In this document: one piece after another, positions 27,701-35,857 of the stretch | Layout: every line of letters begins with the position of its first letter | Numbering within the stretch: the stretch's first letter is position 1 | Origin: Pseudoalteromonas rubra | GTDB lineage: Bacteria; Pseudomonadota; Gammaproteobacteria; Enterobacterales; Alteromonadaceae | Length of the DNA: 64,000 nt | Direction: 5' to 3' | NCBI RefSeq assembly: GCF_005887115.1 | Contig: NZ_PNCJ01000016.1 | Span: 62,001 to 126,000 of the forward strand | Program-made: the position numbers and the translations under genes | Notes under the pieces: generated by a model | Seen by the model: only the letters and a program-made list of their open reading frames with translations | What the model was told of the DNA's origin: nothing | Databases searched by the model: none

Positions 27701-27838
27701 AGGGTCTTGTTGCGGAAAGCCTTCTTTGCGCAGACTACCGGCGCTGCTTAGCCCCAGCAGGATCACCGCCAGCATAAGCAGGTTGGCTGCGACCGGATTT
27801 TTGGCAAACCAGGCAATGATTGAAAAACGTTCAGTCAT
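24689..27838 (-). CDS. RND efflux transporter, inner-membrane permease
   Basis: A 1,049-residue permease of the AcrB/HAE-like superfamily. It has the twelve-helix plan with two large periplasmic loops. Helix 4 has VVDDAVVVGES, the proton-relay motif with two Asp. The N-terminus FAKNPVAANLLMLAV and FPQQDPD are typical of the branch of RND pumps found with MFP proteins in marine bacteria. The substrate cannot be told from sequence. It overlaps the MFP gene by 8 bases. No TolC-type outer-membrane partner is in the window. Confidence 0.92.
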   Translation of the reverse strand: MTERFSIIAWFAKNPVAANLLMLAVILLGLSSAGSLRKEGFPQQDPDTVQISVAYPSGSAAQAEQGIAIAIENALESVKGIKRVTTTASANNVQVLVEKTSQHDLDTLQRDIKNQVDAIYNLPEDAEKPVITTAQREQEVIRVQLFGELSTQTLQTLGSQLADDLLAQPNIATLNQNDHRDPLVAIEIDEARLQAYQLSFSDVAEAINQYSGTALTTSLRNPDKVLRLKAAEQALYASDFASIVVATTAAGKSIRLSDVATLQDTFADDSFHLARFNGHPTYGITIVMDEYGDMSKSVTQAKAVVAKWQSKLPEGASLITWYDNSKLITERLSLLSLNALSGIALVFMVLALFLNLKVAFWVAAGLPFVFFGSLYFMTEPYTGMTLNEMTTFGFIMALGIVVDDAVVVGESIYTTRKRLGDTLSNTIKGTHLVAVPTLFGVLTTVAAFAALANISGGLGVLYAQFGTVVTLCLLLSVVESKLILPAHLAHIRSRQKSQKQPNRIALLWHRVQQGADGLLTGFNQRLYKPALERVMHFRYAALMGFVALFFLAISLITQGMVRVGFFPGLPADTITATMTLYNDASFGQTARNLDQLEAQLYQAEQQLLEQQNISHIASVSVSATGDQSGTLNVELAGTQPYTLSELAKRWRAIAGTPEASKTLHIQAQLARVSNFKVELKSTSDETLEAAEATLQQALREISGVHSIDSSLAPGEATMRFEVTEEGEMRGFTTQLLARQLLQAFGGEVVQRYMRNKDEVKVRVRYPLAERSEQGDVLSARVRAPDGRTVPLGNVANVIYTSEVQSITRINGVRAVTVSAAVNKTQLTPTELVAKLEQNVVPALRAQYPDLTLHFAGEAEHQKEATDSMSSAYLLALLAIYALLAIPLKSYWQPLIIMSVIPFGFVGAILGHWGLGLTLSILSLNGILALSGVVINDSLLLVSQFNRYRNEGKTMQNALLEACTGRLRAILLTSLTTFAGLYPILGETSQQAQFLIPAAASLGYGILFATAITLFLIPVLLLISHDIANLMSRFSPIRTEHLPHDQRHFS

Positions 27839-29030
27839 GGGCGCGCTCCTCTGTCACTGGGGTGACCTTCATGCCATCCAGGTAGGCACTGAGCGGGCGT
27901 AGCACGATATTGGCCTGGTGCATGTCTTCACGGGCCTTGATATAAACGGCGTCGTGCTGGCGAAACTGGATCTGCGGGGTAAAGTGCGCCAGGCGATTTT
28001 CCTCATCGACATACCAGATATGATTTTGCTGCGACAGGGCTGACGCGGGAATGCGCCACAGGTCGTTTTGCTCCGCGCCCTCAATGTGTACCTCCACATA
28101 GCTGCCAAAGTACAGCGGCTGAGCCTGATCTAGGGGGTTGTCTACACTGACAATGGCCAGGCGCTGGCGCGACTGAGGGTCAATATGCTGACTCAGGCGC
28201 GTCACCCGGCCGTGCCATTGTGTGTCTGCGGTATCGCGGGTGGCATCGTTGAGAGTAACCGACCAGCCACCTTCGGGCATTGCCTGAGTGGGCAGGTGCT
28301 GCCATTGCTCGGCGCTGAGTTCAACGGATACTTCGGCCTGCGCTGTGCTGTAAAGTGTGGCAATGGGGCTGCCCGGTTGGACATAACTGCCAGGCTGTAC
28401 CGAGCGCGTGACTATGGTGGCATCAAAGGGCAGGGCAAACTGGCTGGCGGCCAGGTTATATCGGGCACTCTCTAGTTCCGCTTTCGCTAAACTTAGCTGC
28501 GTGGCCACCACGTCTTGCTGAGGAGCACGTAAAGGCGACAAGATCCCATTGCTATCGGTGCTGGCCAGCTGGCGCCACTGCGCCTTGTTTGGCGAGCTTT
28601 GTAGCTTTTCTTCTTCCGCATCCAGTTTGGCTTGTGCCAGCGATACTTCGGCACTGGCCAGCGCCTGTTGCAACTGGGTGTCGTCAATGCGTGCCAGTAC
28701 AGCCCCAGCCGACAGGCGTGCGCCTTGCTTAAAGTCTGGGTGGAGCTGAGTCACCCGGCCGCCCACCTCGCTACTGAGCGTCAGTGCGTGGGTAGCCTTG
28801 ACTGTGCCATGGGCGGTAATGACCCGAGTGTAACTGGCCGCCTGCACCGGGGTGACCGTAACCTGAGGCAGGCTGAGGGCTGTGCCCGTTTGTTTGCGTT
28901 GCTCAGAGCCAGGCTGAGGCTGGGCTTGTGCTTCGGCACCACCCAGAGAGGGGATTGCAAAGACAATGGCAGCACACAGGCCACAAAAAGCCAGCTGGGT
29001 AATGAGTAAACGGTTGTTGAGTAACGTCAT
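27831..29030 (-). CDS. RND efflux periplasmic adaptor (MFP/HlyD family)
   Basis: A 399-residue adaptor with an N-terminal membrane or signal segment (about 8-30). It has the split lipoyl domain (GTVKATHALTLSSEVGGRV and FDATIVTRSVQPGSYV), a short helical hairpin with ASAEVSLAQAKLDAEEEKL, a beta-barrel domain and a membrane-proximal domain. It links the permease to an outer-membrane channel. It is the first gene of a four-gene operon (adaptor, permease, regulator, kinase) with overlapping reading frames throughout. Confidence 0.9.
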   Translation of the reverse strand: MTLLNNRLLITQLAFCGLCAAIVFAIPSLGGAEAQAQPQPGSEQRKQTGTALSLPQVTVTPVQAASYTRVITAHGTVKATHALTLSSEVGGRVTQLHPDFKQGARLSAGAVLARIDDTQLQQALASAEVSLAQAKLDAEEEKLQSSPNKAQWRQLASTDSNGILSPLRAPQQDVVATQLSLAKAELESARYNLAASQFALPFDATIVTRSVQPGSYVQPGSPIATLYSTAQAEVSVELSAEQWQHLPTQAMPEGGWSVTLNDATRDTADTQWHGRVTRLSQHIDPQSRQRLAIVSVDNPLDQAQPLYFGSYVEVHIEGAEQNDLWRIPASALSQQNHIWYVDEENRLAHFTPQIQFRQHDAVYIKAREDMHQANIVLRPLSAYLDGMKVTPVTEERAHD

Positions 29031-29169
29031 GATGAATTCTCTGAATAAGCACTTAGGTTTGCCCGCCGATTTTCGTGCGGGTAAAAAGCAACCACCAGTC
29101 TAGTGAGCGTGTGGTTAAAGGCGGGTTAAAGAGGTTGTAGGTCACTACAAGTCTTTGATTAGACTGTGA

Positions 29170-29204
29170 AGAAGAAAAAAGCCGCAGGGTGTTTTCTGCG
29201 GCTT
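29170..29204 (-). terminator. Terminator of the di-heme peroxidase gene
   Basis: On the minus strand GCCGCAG pairs with CTGCGGC and is followed by TTTTTTC. It lies about 57 bases after the stop of the peroxidase gene. Confidence 0.8.
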
Positions 29205-29258
29205 TGGGGGGTGATATCACGGTTTCTGATATCTTGTGGGCAAAACAGAGCGAGGACG

Positions 29259-31529
29259 CTAGTTTGGCTTGTGGTTCCGTTTGTGTTCTTTTGGGCGGTC
29301 AGGGCGAATGAAGTCGACCTGAATACTCACGCCCGCATTCTGGCCATCACCTGAGAGCAAAAAGTAGTACCAGCCGGGGGATGCGCCGTCGATGCGCAGA
29401 AACTCAGTGTTATCTGCTGAGCGTGAGGCAAAGGTATACATACTGGTACTGGGCCAGAAAGTACCAGCAAACAGATCGCTGTTGCCAGCGCCGTGCCGGG
29501 TGCGAATTTCCAGCGTGCTACCCGGTTCAGTCACTTTGACAAAAAAGTAACTATCACCATAGGATGCACATTGGGCGCGGCCAGGCATAAGCTCAGCATA
29601 GCCACTGGGCTGGCCCTGCTCACAGGCATTGACGATATCGCGGGGCTGCTCACCGGGCTCACGCAGGGCGCTGTCGATACCCGCTGCAATGGTCAGTCCT
29701 TCATAGCCCTGAGGAGCCAGTACAGAGACAAAGTGGCGGCCACGATTCACGGTCACTTTCAGCACCTGCTCGGTGCCTGTGCCACGCGATATTGCCTGAG
29801 CATTGGCCGGGTCGGCCCATTGGTCGGCGTTGTAAAACAGGCGAGGGCGTCCTGCGCCACCACGGCTGCTGAAGTATAAGGTGGTGTTATCCTGCGCGAC
29901 ATCCACATAAAAATAATGGGCTTTGCCCGAAATACACTCACCCTGCGCCGGCAACAAGCTGCTGCCAGTGACCGCCGTATCGCCCTGACGGCAGTCTGCG
30001 GGCAGATACAAGGGCACACCCTGATAGTTTTTGGCAAACAGTTGCAGGCCATCCGGATCGCCTTCCTGTGGTTGCGGCAGCCAGGCCATGAGGCACTCAG
30101 CTTGCTTTACACATGAATCGGTCAGGGCCTTCATAAAATTGACCAGATCCGCTTTTTCCTGGGTGCTCAGCTCGAGTTTACGCAGTACCGGGGCACCGTC
30201 GGCAATTTCATCGTCAATGATTTTAGCGGCGGCGTCGGTGTGCTGGCGAGTATCGGCGAACAAGTCGACACAATTTTCTATGTCTTTGAACTGTGGCTGT
30301 CTGCACCAGCCCTGATTGTCTATGTAGTTATCTAATACCGCATGGTAATCATCGTAATGCTCAACCACTTCTTCCAGCGTATCGTAGCTGCCCGCATGCC
30401 CATAGGGGCCGGTGACCTCGACGTTCAGCAGAGTCGTGGAGCGAAAGCTGTAGATGTCATCCAGGTTCTGGTTGCGCAGCATACGGCCGCGATCATTGCT
30501 TTCATCACCTGGCTCACCGATACCAGGCCCAATTTGTGGAAAAGCCAGGCGGTGGTGGTTGGTGCCTTTAGTCTGACTAAAGCTGTCGGTGTTGTGACAG
30601 CCAATGCACTGGGTGGGCAAAAAGTCAGGCTCGCTGCCACCATCTGATGGTGGGGGAGGCATGTAGAGATACAAGTAGGCCCCGCGTTTTTCGGATTCAC
30701 TCAGCGCGTTTTTATCGCCCTGAACGTAGCGGTTCCAGGGGTTGTCGGTAAAGTTCATCGACTGCTGATAGGCCGCCAGAGCACGGGTGATATTATCAAA
30801 AGTCACGATTTCTTCAGCGCTTTTATCACCATAGACTGCGGCAAAATAATCCCGCCACTGGTTGCGAAACAGCTCGCCCCGGGCACTGCCATAGTTGCCG
30901 ATACGCGCTGCCAGGTGGGCCCTGACGGCTTCATTGGGTGCGCCTTTCATAAACTCAAAGCCCTGCATTTCTGAGGGGGTTACGACCGGAAAGCGTGCTT
31001 GTGCCGCCAACAAAGAGTCACCCGCATTGGGGTCGGCTTCACCATGAGGTACATCCGGCGTGCTTATTCCCTGCTCGGGGTTCAGCCAGTCCAGAAACTC
31101 CACCCGGGCATCACGAAACAAACTGCGTTTATGTATCCAGGCATTGAAAATACTGGGCGAGTTGCGTGGCACATAAAATTGCCCTGTGGTGGTTTTACGG
31201 CCTGGCCCGAGTACATCCGGGTCTTGCGCGAGTGTACCCACGGGCAGGGAGAGACCATCACCGCCACCGAGATAGGGGTGATGACAGCTGGCGCAGGCGA
31301 CTTGTTTATCGCCACTGAGTGCTTTGCTAAAAAACAGCAGCTTACCTAGTTTGACTTCTGGGTCATCGACGCCGGGTAACTCAAAGCCGGTATCGGGCTT
31401 GCCTGTCAGGCCATGCTGAGCAATGAGCTCAGTGAGTGCCTGATCTAAGTCATCAGGCATGGGCAGCGCGTACACATTAAACGCGCCGCCCAGCAAAAGT
31501 GCAGTGGCACCAGTTTTAACCTTTCTCAT
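29259..31529 (-). CDS. Di-heme cytochrome c peroxidase/MauG-family protein with two C-terminal PPC-like domains
   Basis: A 756-residue secreted protein with a signal peptide (about 1-21). The di-heme core has CASCH (about 79-83) and CIGCH (about 309-313) heme-binding motifs and the peroxidase helix TTLLNVEVTGPYGHAGSYDTLEEVV region. Usual bacterial peroxidases are about 330-450 residues. Here two extra beta domains follow, with HYFYVDVAQ, HFVSVLAPQGYEG, SYFFVKVTE and WYYFLLSGDGQ, resembling PPC domains of secreted proteases. It either reduces hydrogen peroxide or, like MauG and MbnH, oxidises a protein substrate. It is divergent from a small Cys- and Trp-containing peptide gene. Confidence 0.85.
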   Translation of the reverse strand: MRKVKTGATALLLGGAFNVYALPMPDDLDQALTELIAQHGLTGKPDTGFELPGVDDPEVKLGKLLFFSKALSGDKQVACASCHHPYLGGGDGLSLPVGTLAQDPDVLGPGRKTTTGQFYVPRNSPSIFNAWIHKRSLFRDARVEFLDWLNPEQGISTPDVPHGEADPNAGDSLLAAQARFPVVTPSEMQGFEFMKGAPNEAVRAHLAARIGNYGSARGELFRNQWRDYFAAVYGDKSAEEIVTFDNITRALAAYQQSMNFTDNPWNRYVQGDKNALSESEKRGAYLYLYMPPPPSDGGSEPDFLPTQCIGCHNTDSFSQTKGTNHHRLAFPQIGPGIGEPGDESNDRGRMLRNQNLDDIYSFRSTTLLNVEVTGPYGHAGSYDTLEEVVEHYDDYHAVLDNYIDNQGWCRQPQFKDIENCVDLFADTRQHTDAAAKIIDDEIADGAPVLRKLELSTQEKADLVNFMKALTDSCVKQAECLMAWLPQPQEGDPDGLQLFAKNYQGVPLYLPADCRQGDTAVTGSSLLPAQGECISGKAHYFYVDVAQDNTTLYFSSRGGAGRPRLFYNADQWADPANAQAISRGTGTEQVLKVTVNRGRHFVSVLAPQGYEGLTIAAGIDSALREPGEQPRDIVNACEQGQPSGYAELMPGRAQCASYGDSYFFVKVTEPGSTLEIRTRHGAGNSDLFAGTFWPSTSMYTFASRSADNTEFLRIDGASPGWYYFLLSGDGQNAGVSIQVDFIRPDRPKEHKRNHKPN

Positions 31530-31836
31530 GTTGATCTTCCTTTCACTACAGTTGCTTATTTGTGCGGACGAAGCCGGTCAGGAATTAAGCTAACGTTTTG
31601 TGGGTTAAATAAAGGTTAAAGTTTAAGTGGGTATAAATGTTCCCAATTGGGAAATAATGCGCCCAGGAAAACGGTTTGATCAAAACATGAGCTATTTTTA
31701 TAAAAGTTTTTTAATGAATGATTATTTATTAATCTTGGTTTGATTTAAATAAATATTTCATCTATTTGGGCTTTTTGCGACTATAAAAACCTGATACTGT
31801 TACTGCGACTTATGTAACTAACCAAAGGAAATTAAG
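31530..31836. other. AT-rich divergent promoter region
   Basis: It separates the di-heme peroxidase from the small peptide gene. The central part (31680-31760) is very AT-rich. No operator stands out, but both genes must start here. Confidence 0.45.
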
Positions 31837-31995
31837 ATGTTACTTAAACTAAGCAAAAAGACCGTTAAAAACCTTAACACCTCTTCTGCTAAACTAAACC
31901 CACAGCAAACTCCACAGGTTGCCGGTGGTACTAACCTGGACACACTGATGTGTCTGAGAACCATGCAGTGCCCGCAAACCTGGCAGTGCGCTTAA
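31837..31995 (+). CDS. Putative RiPP precursor peptide with double-glycine leader
   Basis: A short gene of 52 residues with AAGGAAA before ATG 31837. The N-terminal 31 residues are a basic leader (MLLKLSKKTVKNL...) ending VAGG, the double-glycine cleavage signal of exported peptides. The 21-residue core has three Cys, spaced CLRTMQC and CPQTWQC, one Trp and the C-terminal CA. The leader pattern LxLxKKxxKxL resembles lanthipeptide and radical-SAM peptide leaders in Alteromonadales and Bacteroidetes. No lanthionine synthetase, radical SAM enzyme or peptidase transporter is in the window. The nearest enzyme is the divergent di-heme protein. Function is inferred. Confidence 0.65.
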   Translation: MLLKLSKKTVKNLNTSSAKLNPQQTPQVAGGTNLDTLMCLRTMQCPQTWQCA

Positions 31996-32072
31996 TTGCT
32001 ATTTTATGACCGGATCGGGGCGACCTGAGAGGTTATATATTTAGTTTCTTGCTAGACAATGTTGTTGATCGT

Positions 32073-32095
32073 AGGCCAGTTTACTGGCCTGCTTT
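32073..32095 (+). terminator. Hairpin after the small peptide gene
   Basis: AGGCCAGT (32073-32080) pairs with ACTGGCCT (32083-32090) around TT, followed by GCTTTGTGTTT. The T-run is imperfect, so this is a moderate terminator call. Confidence 0.5.
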
Positions 32096-32527
32096 GTGTT
32101 TCTGAGCGCAGCGTAGTGATTCAGAAATGACGCTCCTCTATCTCATCCTGAGCAGCAAATTTTGGCCATGCCCTGCAATTGGGTTTGAGCATACTCTAAA
32201 ACTCTCTCAAAAATCACTACCTCAGTGAGTGCAAAGGTATCACCTGCCAGATAATTTGACGTGTGTTATTTGGAAAGCTTACTCAGGGGCAGGCATTGAA
32301 AGCGCTGTGTATCAATGTACCGGGCTTAAAACTGGAGGTTTACGCATGCAGGGTAAACATCTTTCGCAAAATGCTCTGTGATATAGAAAATGACTGTGAA
32401 AACGATACAACGGAAGTATTTAATAAAGCCTTTAAGCCATTTGGTATGAAGATTGGTTAGATCCCAATGGCCCTGTTAGAAGAGGGAAGCATGTGAAGGC
32501 GGCTGACAAGAGTCGTATAGTTAGTCA
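32096..32527. other. Intergenic region without a supported gene
   Basis: The longest open frame (32263-32460, 65 residues) has no ribosome site, atypical composition and no recognisable family. No RNA gene is seen. Confidence 0.4.
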
Positions 32528-32566
32528 AGGTAAACAGGGCACATCAATGACGTCCCCTGTTTACCT
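32528..32566 (-). terminator. Hairpin downstream of rapA
   Basis: A 12-base perfect inverted repeat, AGGTAAACAGGG and CCCTGTTTACCT, lies just past the rapA stop. The following T-run is weak. Confidence 0.5.
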
Positions 32567-32576
32567 GCGATGTTGC

Positions 32577-35471
32577 TTAGTGCGCTACCACTATCAGGCG
32601 AATGGCGTCCAGTTTAACCTGTGCTTTGCTGATGTGCTCGCTCAGCGCACTGCGCTGTTTGTCGAATACCTGAATTTCTTCGTCGCGGATATTCGGGTTA
32701 ACGGCTTTCAGAGCCTGCAGGCGTGTCTGTTCGTCACCCAGACGAGTTTCCATTTGTGCCTGCGCCGCCTGTTGCAGCTCAACCATCTGTGCTTTGGCCT
32801 GCTCTTCGGCTTTGCTGATCAGTGGGTGAATGCCAGATTGCAGGGCGTTGGCCAGCTTGCTGGCGGTCTGGCGACCAACCGCAGAAAGCTGGTTGTTAAA
32901 GGCGTCAAAGGCGACATTTTGCGCCAGATCGTTGCCGCTTTTGTCCATCAGTACTCGGATAGGCGTTGGTGGCAGGAAGCGTCCAATCTGCAAAGATTTA
33001 GGCGCTGAAGTTTCGGCCACAAAGATCAGCTCAACAAAGAAAGTACCCACCGGCAGCTTGTTGTTTTTCAACAAAGCAACGGATGCACAGCCAAAGTCGT
33101 CGTCACAGATCATGTCCATCACGCCTTCAACCATAGGGTGATCCCAGCTGATAAACTGTGCATCTTCCTGTGACAGCGAGGTGCCACGGTCAAAGGTCAC
33201 GGTAATGCCATCGTCTTTCAGGCAGGGGAACGACGGGTTCAGCATATGCTCTGTGGGCTTCAGGATAATGGTGTTTTCGCCTTTGTCTTCCTGATTAACC
33301 CCAAAGATGTCGAATACATTGATCATGTAAGTTGGCAGTACCACGTCGTCATCCAGCGTTTCGATTTCTTCGACAATCGTGTCTGCTTTACCCATGCCGC
33401 TTGAGTGCAGCTCCAGCAGGCGGTCACGGCCTTGCTCCATTTTAGCGCGCAGCACAGTATTCTGTTTGGCGACTTGCTCAAGTAGCGGGTCCAGCTCTTC
33501 TTCGTCGCAGTTATGCGCTGCTACCAGTTCCAGCAAGTCATCTGAGAATTCTTTGTATAGTAACTGGCCGGTGGTGCTGGTGGTTTCGAACGCATCCAGT
33601 GCCTCGTCGTACCAACGCAGTAACACTTCCTGCGCAGTGTTGGCAAAGTAAGGCACATGAATATTCACATCCTGTTGCTGACCAATACGGTCCAGACGGC
33701 CAATACGTTGCTCCAGCAGATCCGGGTTGAGTGGCAAATCAAACAGCACCAGGTGATGAGCAAACTGGAAGTTACGACCTTCCGAACCAATCTCTGAACA
33801 CAGTAGTACCTGAGCAGAGTCATATTCGTCAGCAAAGTAGGCTGCAGCGCGGTCACGTTCGATAATCGACATGCCCTCGTGGAATACCGCTGATTTAATA
33901 CCTTCGCGCTCGCGCAGGGTTTGCTCCAGGCTGATGGCGGTTTGTGCTTCGGCACAGATCAGCAATACTTTTTGCTGTTTCAACTCTTTGAGCTTGTCGA
34001 TCAGCCAGGCAACGCGCGGGTCAAACTGCGTCCAGCTGGCGCTTTCGCCTTCAAATTCCTGGAATATTTTTTCCGGGAACAGGGCGCGCAGTGCGCTCTT
34101 TTCGGCACTCTGAATACCGCCAATGTTGCCCATTACGGAGATAGCTGTTTTGTACTGCTTTGGCATGTCTACCGGGCAGGCATGTAATTTACGGCTTGGG
34201 TAGCCGTCGATACCACTGCGGCTGTTACGGAACAAAATGCGGCCCGTACCGTGTCTGTCTAACAGGTTGTTCAGCAGCGTCTGTTTTGCAGTCTCTTCGC
34301 CTTGTTCAACCTGACTCAGCAGGTCGCTGATATCGGTTTCTTTCAATAGTTCAGTCAGGGTTGCTTTGGCTTTATCGTCAAGCTGAGCATCCTGAAGCAG
34401 TTTATTGGCGGCATCAGCCACTTCTTTATAGTGGCTTTCTTCTTCTACGAAGGCGTCGTAATCGTAGAATCTGTCCGGGTCCAGCAATTGCAAACGGGCA
34501 AAGTGGCTGCGATGACCAAGCTGGTCTGGTGTGGCCGTAAGCAGGATAAGGCCAGCAATGTCCTGACTCAGTTCCGCGATGCGCTGGTATTCTGTGCTTG
34601 GCTTATCTTTTTCTACCGTCAGGTGGTGGGCTTCATCCACGACTAACAGATCCCAGTCTGCCAGTGTGGCCTGCTCAAACCAGCGGCGTTTCTTGGTGAT
34701 AAATTCCAGGCTCACCAACACCAGCTGCTCGGTTTCAAACACGTTTGGCGAATCTGCAAAGGCTTCGTCACAACGGTCTTCATCAAAGATAGAGAAGTGC
34801 AGGTTAAAACGACGTAACATCTCAACCAGCCATTGGTGTTGCAGGCTTTCAGGTACCACAATCAACACGCGGCTGGCGCGACCGGTGAGGATCTGCTGAT
34901 GTAAAATCATGCCCGCTTCAATGGTTTTACCCAGGCCCACTTCGTCTGACAGCAATACCCGTGGCGCGAAACGTTTACCCACTTCGTCGGCTATATAAAG
35001 CTGGTGTGGGATCAGGCTTGCGCGCTGACCTATTAACCCTTTTAAATGAGACTGCTGGCGACTGAACTGGTGCTGCCAGGTTTGGTAACGCAGGGTGTAG
35101 CGGTCGAAGCGGTCAACCTGGCCTGCAAACAGGCGGTCCTGCGGCTTATTAAACTTAATAAAGTGATCCAAAAAGGTTTCTTTCAGCGTGACGGGTTCTT
35201 CGTTATCCAGACGTTCGCCGTGGTAGCATAACAAGTCGCCCTGTTCTTCGACCTTCTCAACACGCATTTCCCATTCGTCAACACAGCGGATCACATCACC
35301 GGGATTAAAAATCACACGGGTAACCGGGGCTTCCTGCACAGAATACACGCGGTTTTCACCGCTGGCAGGAAACAATATGGTCACCTGGCGCCCTTCCAGT
35401 GCCACTATGGTGCCCAATCCTAAATCTGATTCAGTATCACTGATCCAGCGCTGACCTAAGGAAAAATTCAT
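32577..35471 (-). CDS. rapA: RNA polymerase-associated SWI2/SNF2 helicase-like protein RapA
   Basis: The start is ATG 35471 (MNFSLGQRW), the family start, not the upstream end of the open frame. The product has 964 residues, matching RapA of E. coli (968). N-terminal Tudor-like domains precede the helicase core with DEVGLGKTIEAG (motif I), DEAHHL (motif II) and the C-terminal motif VI region LEQRIGRLDRIGQ. RapA binds RNA polymerase and recycles it from stalled post-termination complexes using ATP. It stands alone and is divergent from the PIN-PhoH gene. Confidence 0.95.
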   Translation of the reverse strand: MNFSLGQRWISDTESDLGLGTIVALEGRQVTILFPASGENRVYSVQEAPVTRVIFNPGDVIRCVDEWEMRVEKVEEQGDLLCYHGERLDNEEPVTLKETFLDHFIKFNKPQDRLFAGQVDRFDRYTLRYQTWQHQFSRQQSHLKGLIGQRASLIPHQLYIADEVGKRFAPRVLLSDEVGLGKTIEAGMILHQQILTGRASRVLIVVPESLQHQWLVEMLRRFNLHFSIFDEDRCDEAFADSPNVFETEQLVLVSLEFITKKRRWFEQATLADWDLLVVDEAHHLTVEKDKPSTEYQRIAELSQDIAGLILLTATPDQLGHRSHFARLQLLDPDRFYDYDAFVEEESHYKEVADAANKLLQDAQLDDKAKATLTELLKETDISDLLSQVEQGEETAKQTLLNNLLDRHGTGRILFRNSRSGIDGYPSRKLHACPVDMPKQYKTAISVMGNIGGIQSAEKSALRALFPEKIFQEFEGESASWTQFDPRVAWLIDKLKELKQQKVLLICAEAQTAISLEQTLREREGIKSAVFHEGMSIIERDRAAAYFADEYDSAQVLLCSEIGSEGRNFQFAHHLVLFDLPLNPDLLEQRIGRLDRIGQQQDVNIHVPYFANTAQEVLLRWYDEALDAFETTSTTGQLLYKEFSDDLLELVAAHNCDEEELDPLLEQVAKQNTVLRAKMEQGRDRLLELHSSGMGKADTIVEEIETLDDDVVLPTYMINVFDIFGVNQEDKGENTIILKPTEHMLNPSFPCLKDDGITVTFDRGTSLSQEDAQFISWDHPMVEGVMDMICDDDFGCASVALLKNNKLPVGTFFVELIFVAETSAPKSLQIGRFLPPTPIRVLMDKSGNDLAQNVAFDAFNNQLSAVGRQTASKLANALQSGIHPLISKAEEQAKAQMVELQQAAQAQMETRLGDEQTRLQALKAVNPNIRDEEIQVFDKQRSALSEHISKAQVKLDAIRLIVVAH

Positions 35472-35857
35472 GCTTGTCTCGTCTCGCGGAAAAAAGGCGG
35501 CCATGGTACCGAGAAGCACCGCCTTGTTCAAGGTTGTGAGGCATGGATAAACGTACATAAACTGTGATTTTTTTCACTTTATGCTCTTGACCTGAGCCGT
35601 CGCAGGAGCTGGGACTATTTGTTGTCCTGTTTGGCGTTATTTCGGGCTGTGGCGTTTACGTCCTCACGACAAAAAATAAGCATAGCTCAGTTGCTCAAAA
35701 TTGAGGTATTTAACCTGACTTGTTCCGCCCGGCACTTAACCTCGCTGTCATAAAAACGACTTTTGTGACAAATAGACTAAACTTAAGGTAAGGACACAGG
35801 CTTGCGTGGCGACCAAGTCTTTGTTCAGTAGTAGTTTTCACTAAATAGGAACGCACT
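35472..35857. other. Divergent intergenic region between rapA and the PIN-PhoH gene
   Basis: No gene or RNA is seen. It must hold the promoters of both genes. A ribosome site AGGAA is present before ATG 35858. Confidence 0.4.

Noticed and set aside
32263..32460. Open frame of 65 residues between the peptide gene and rapA
   Set aside because: No ribosome site, no family pattern, and no neighbouring partner.
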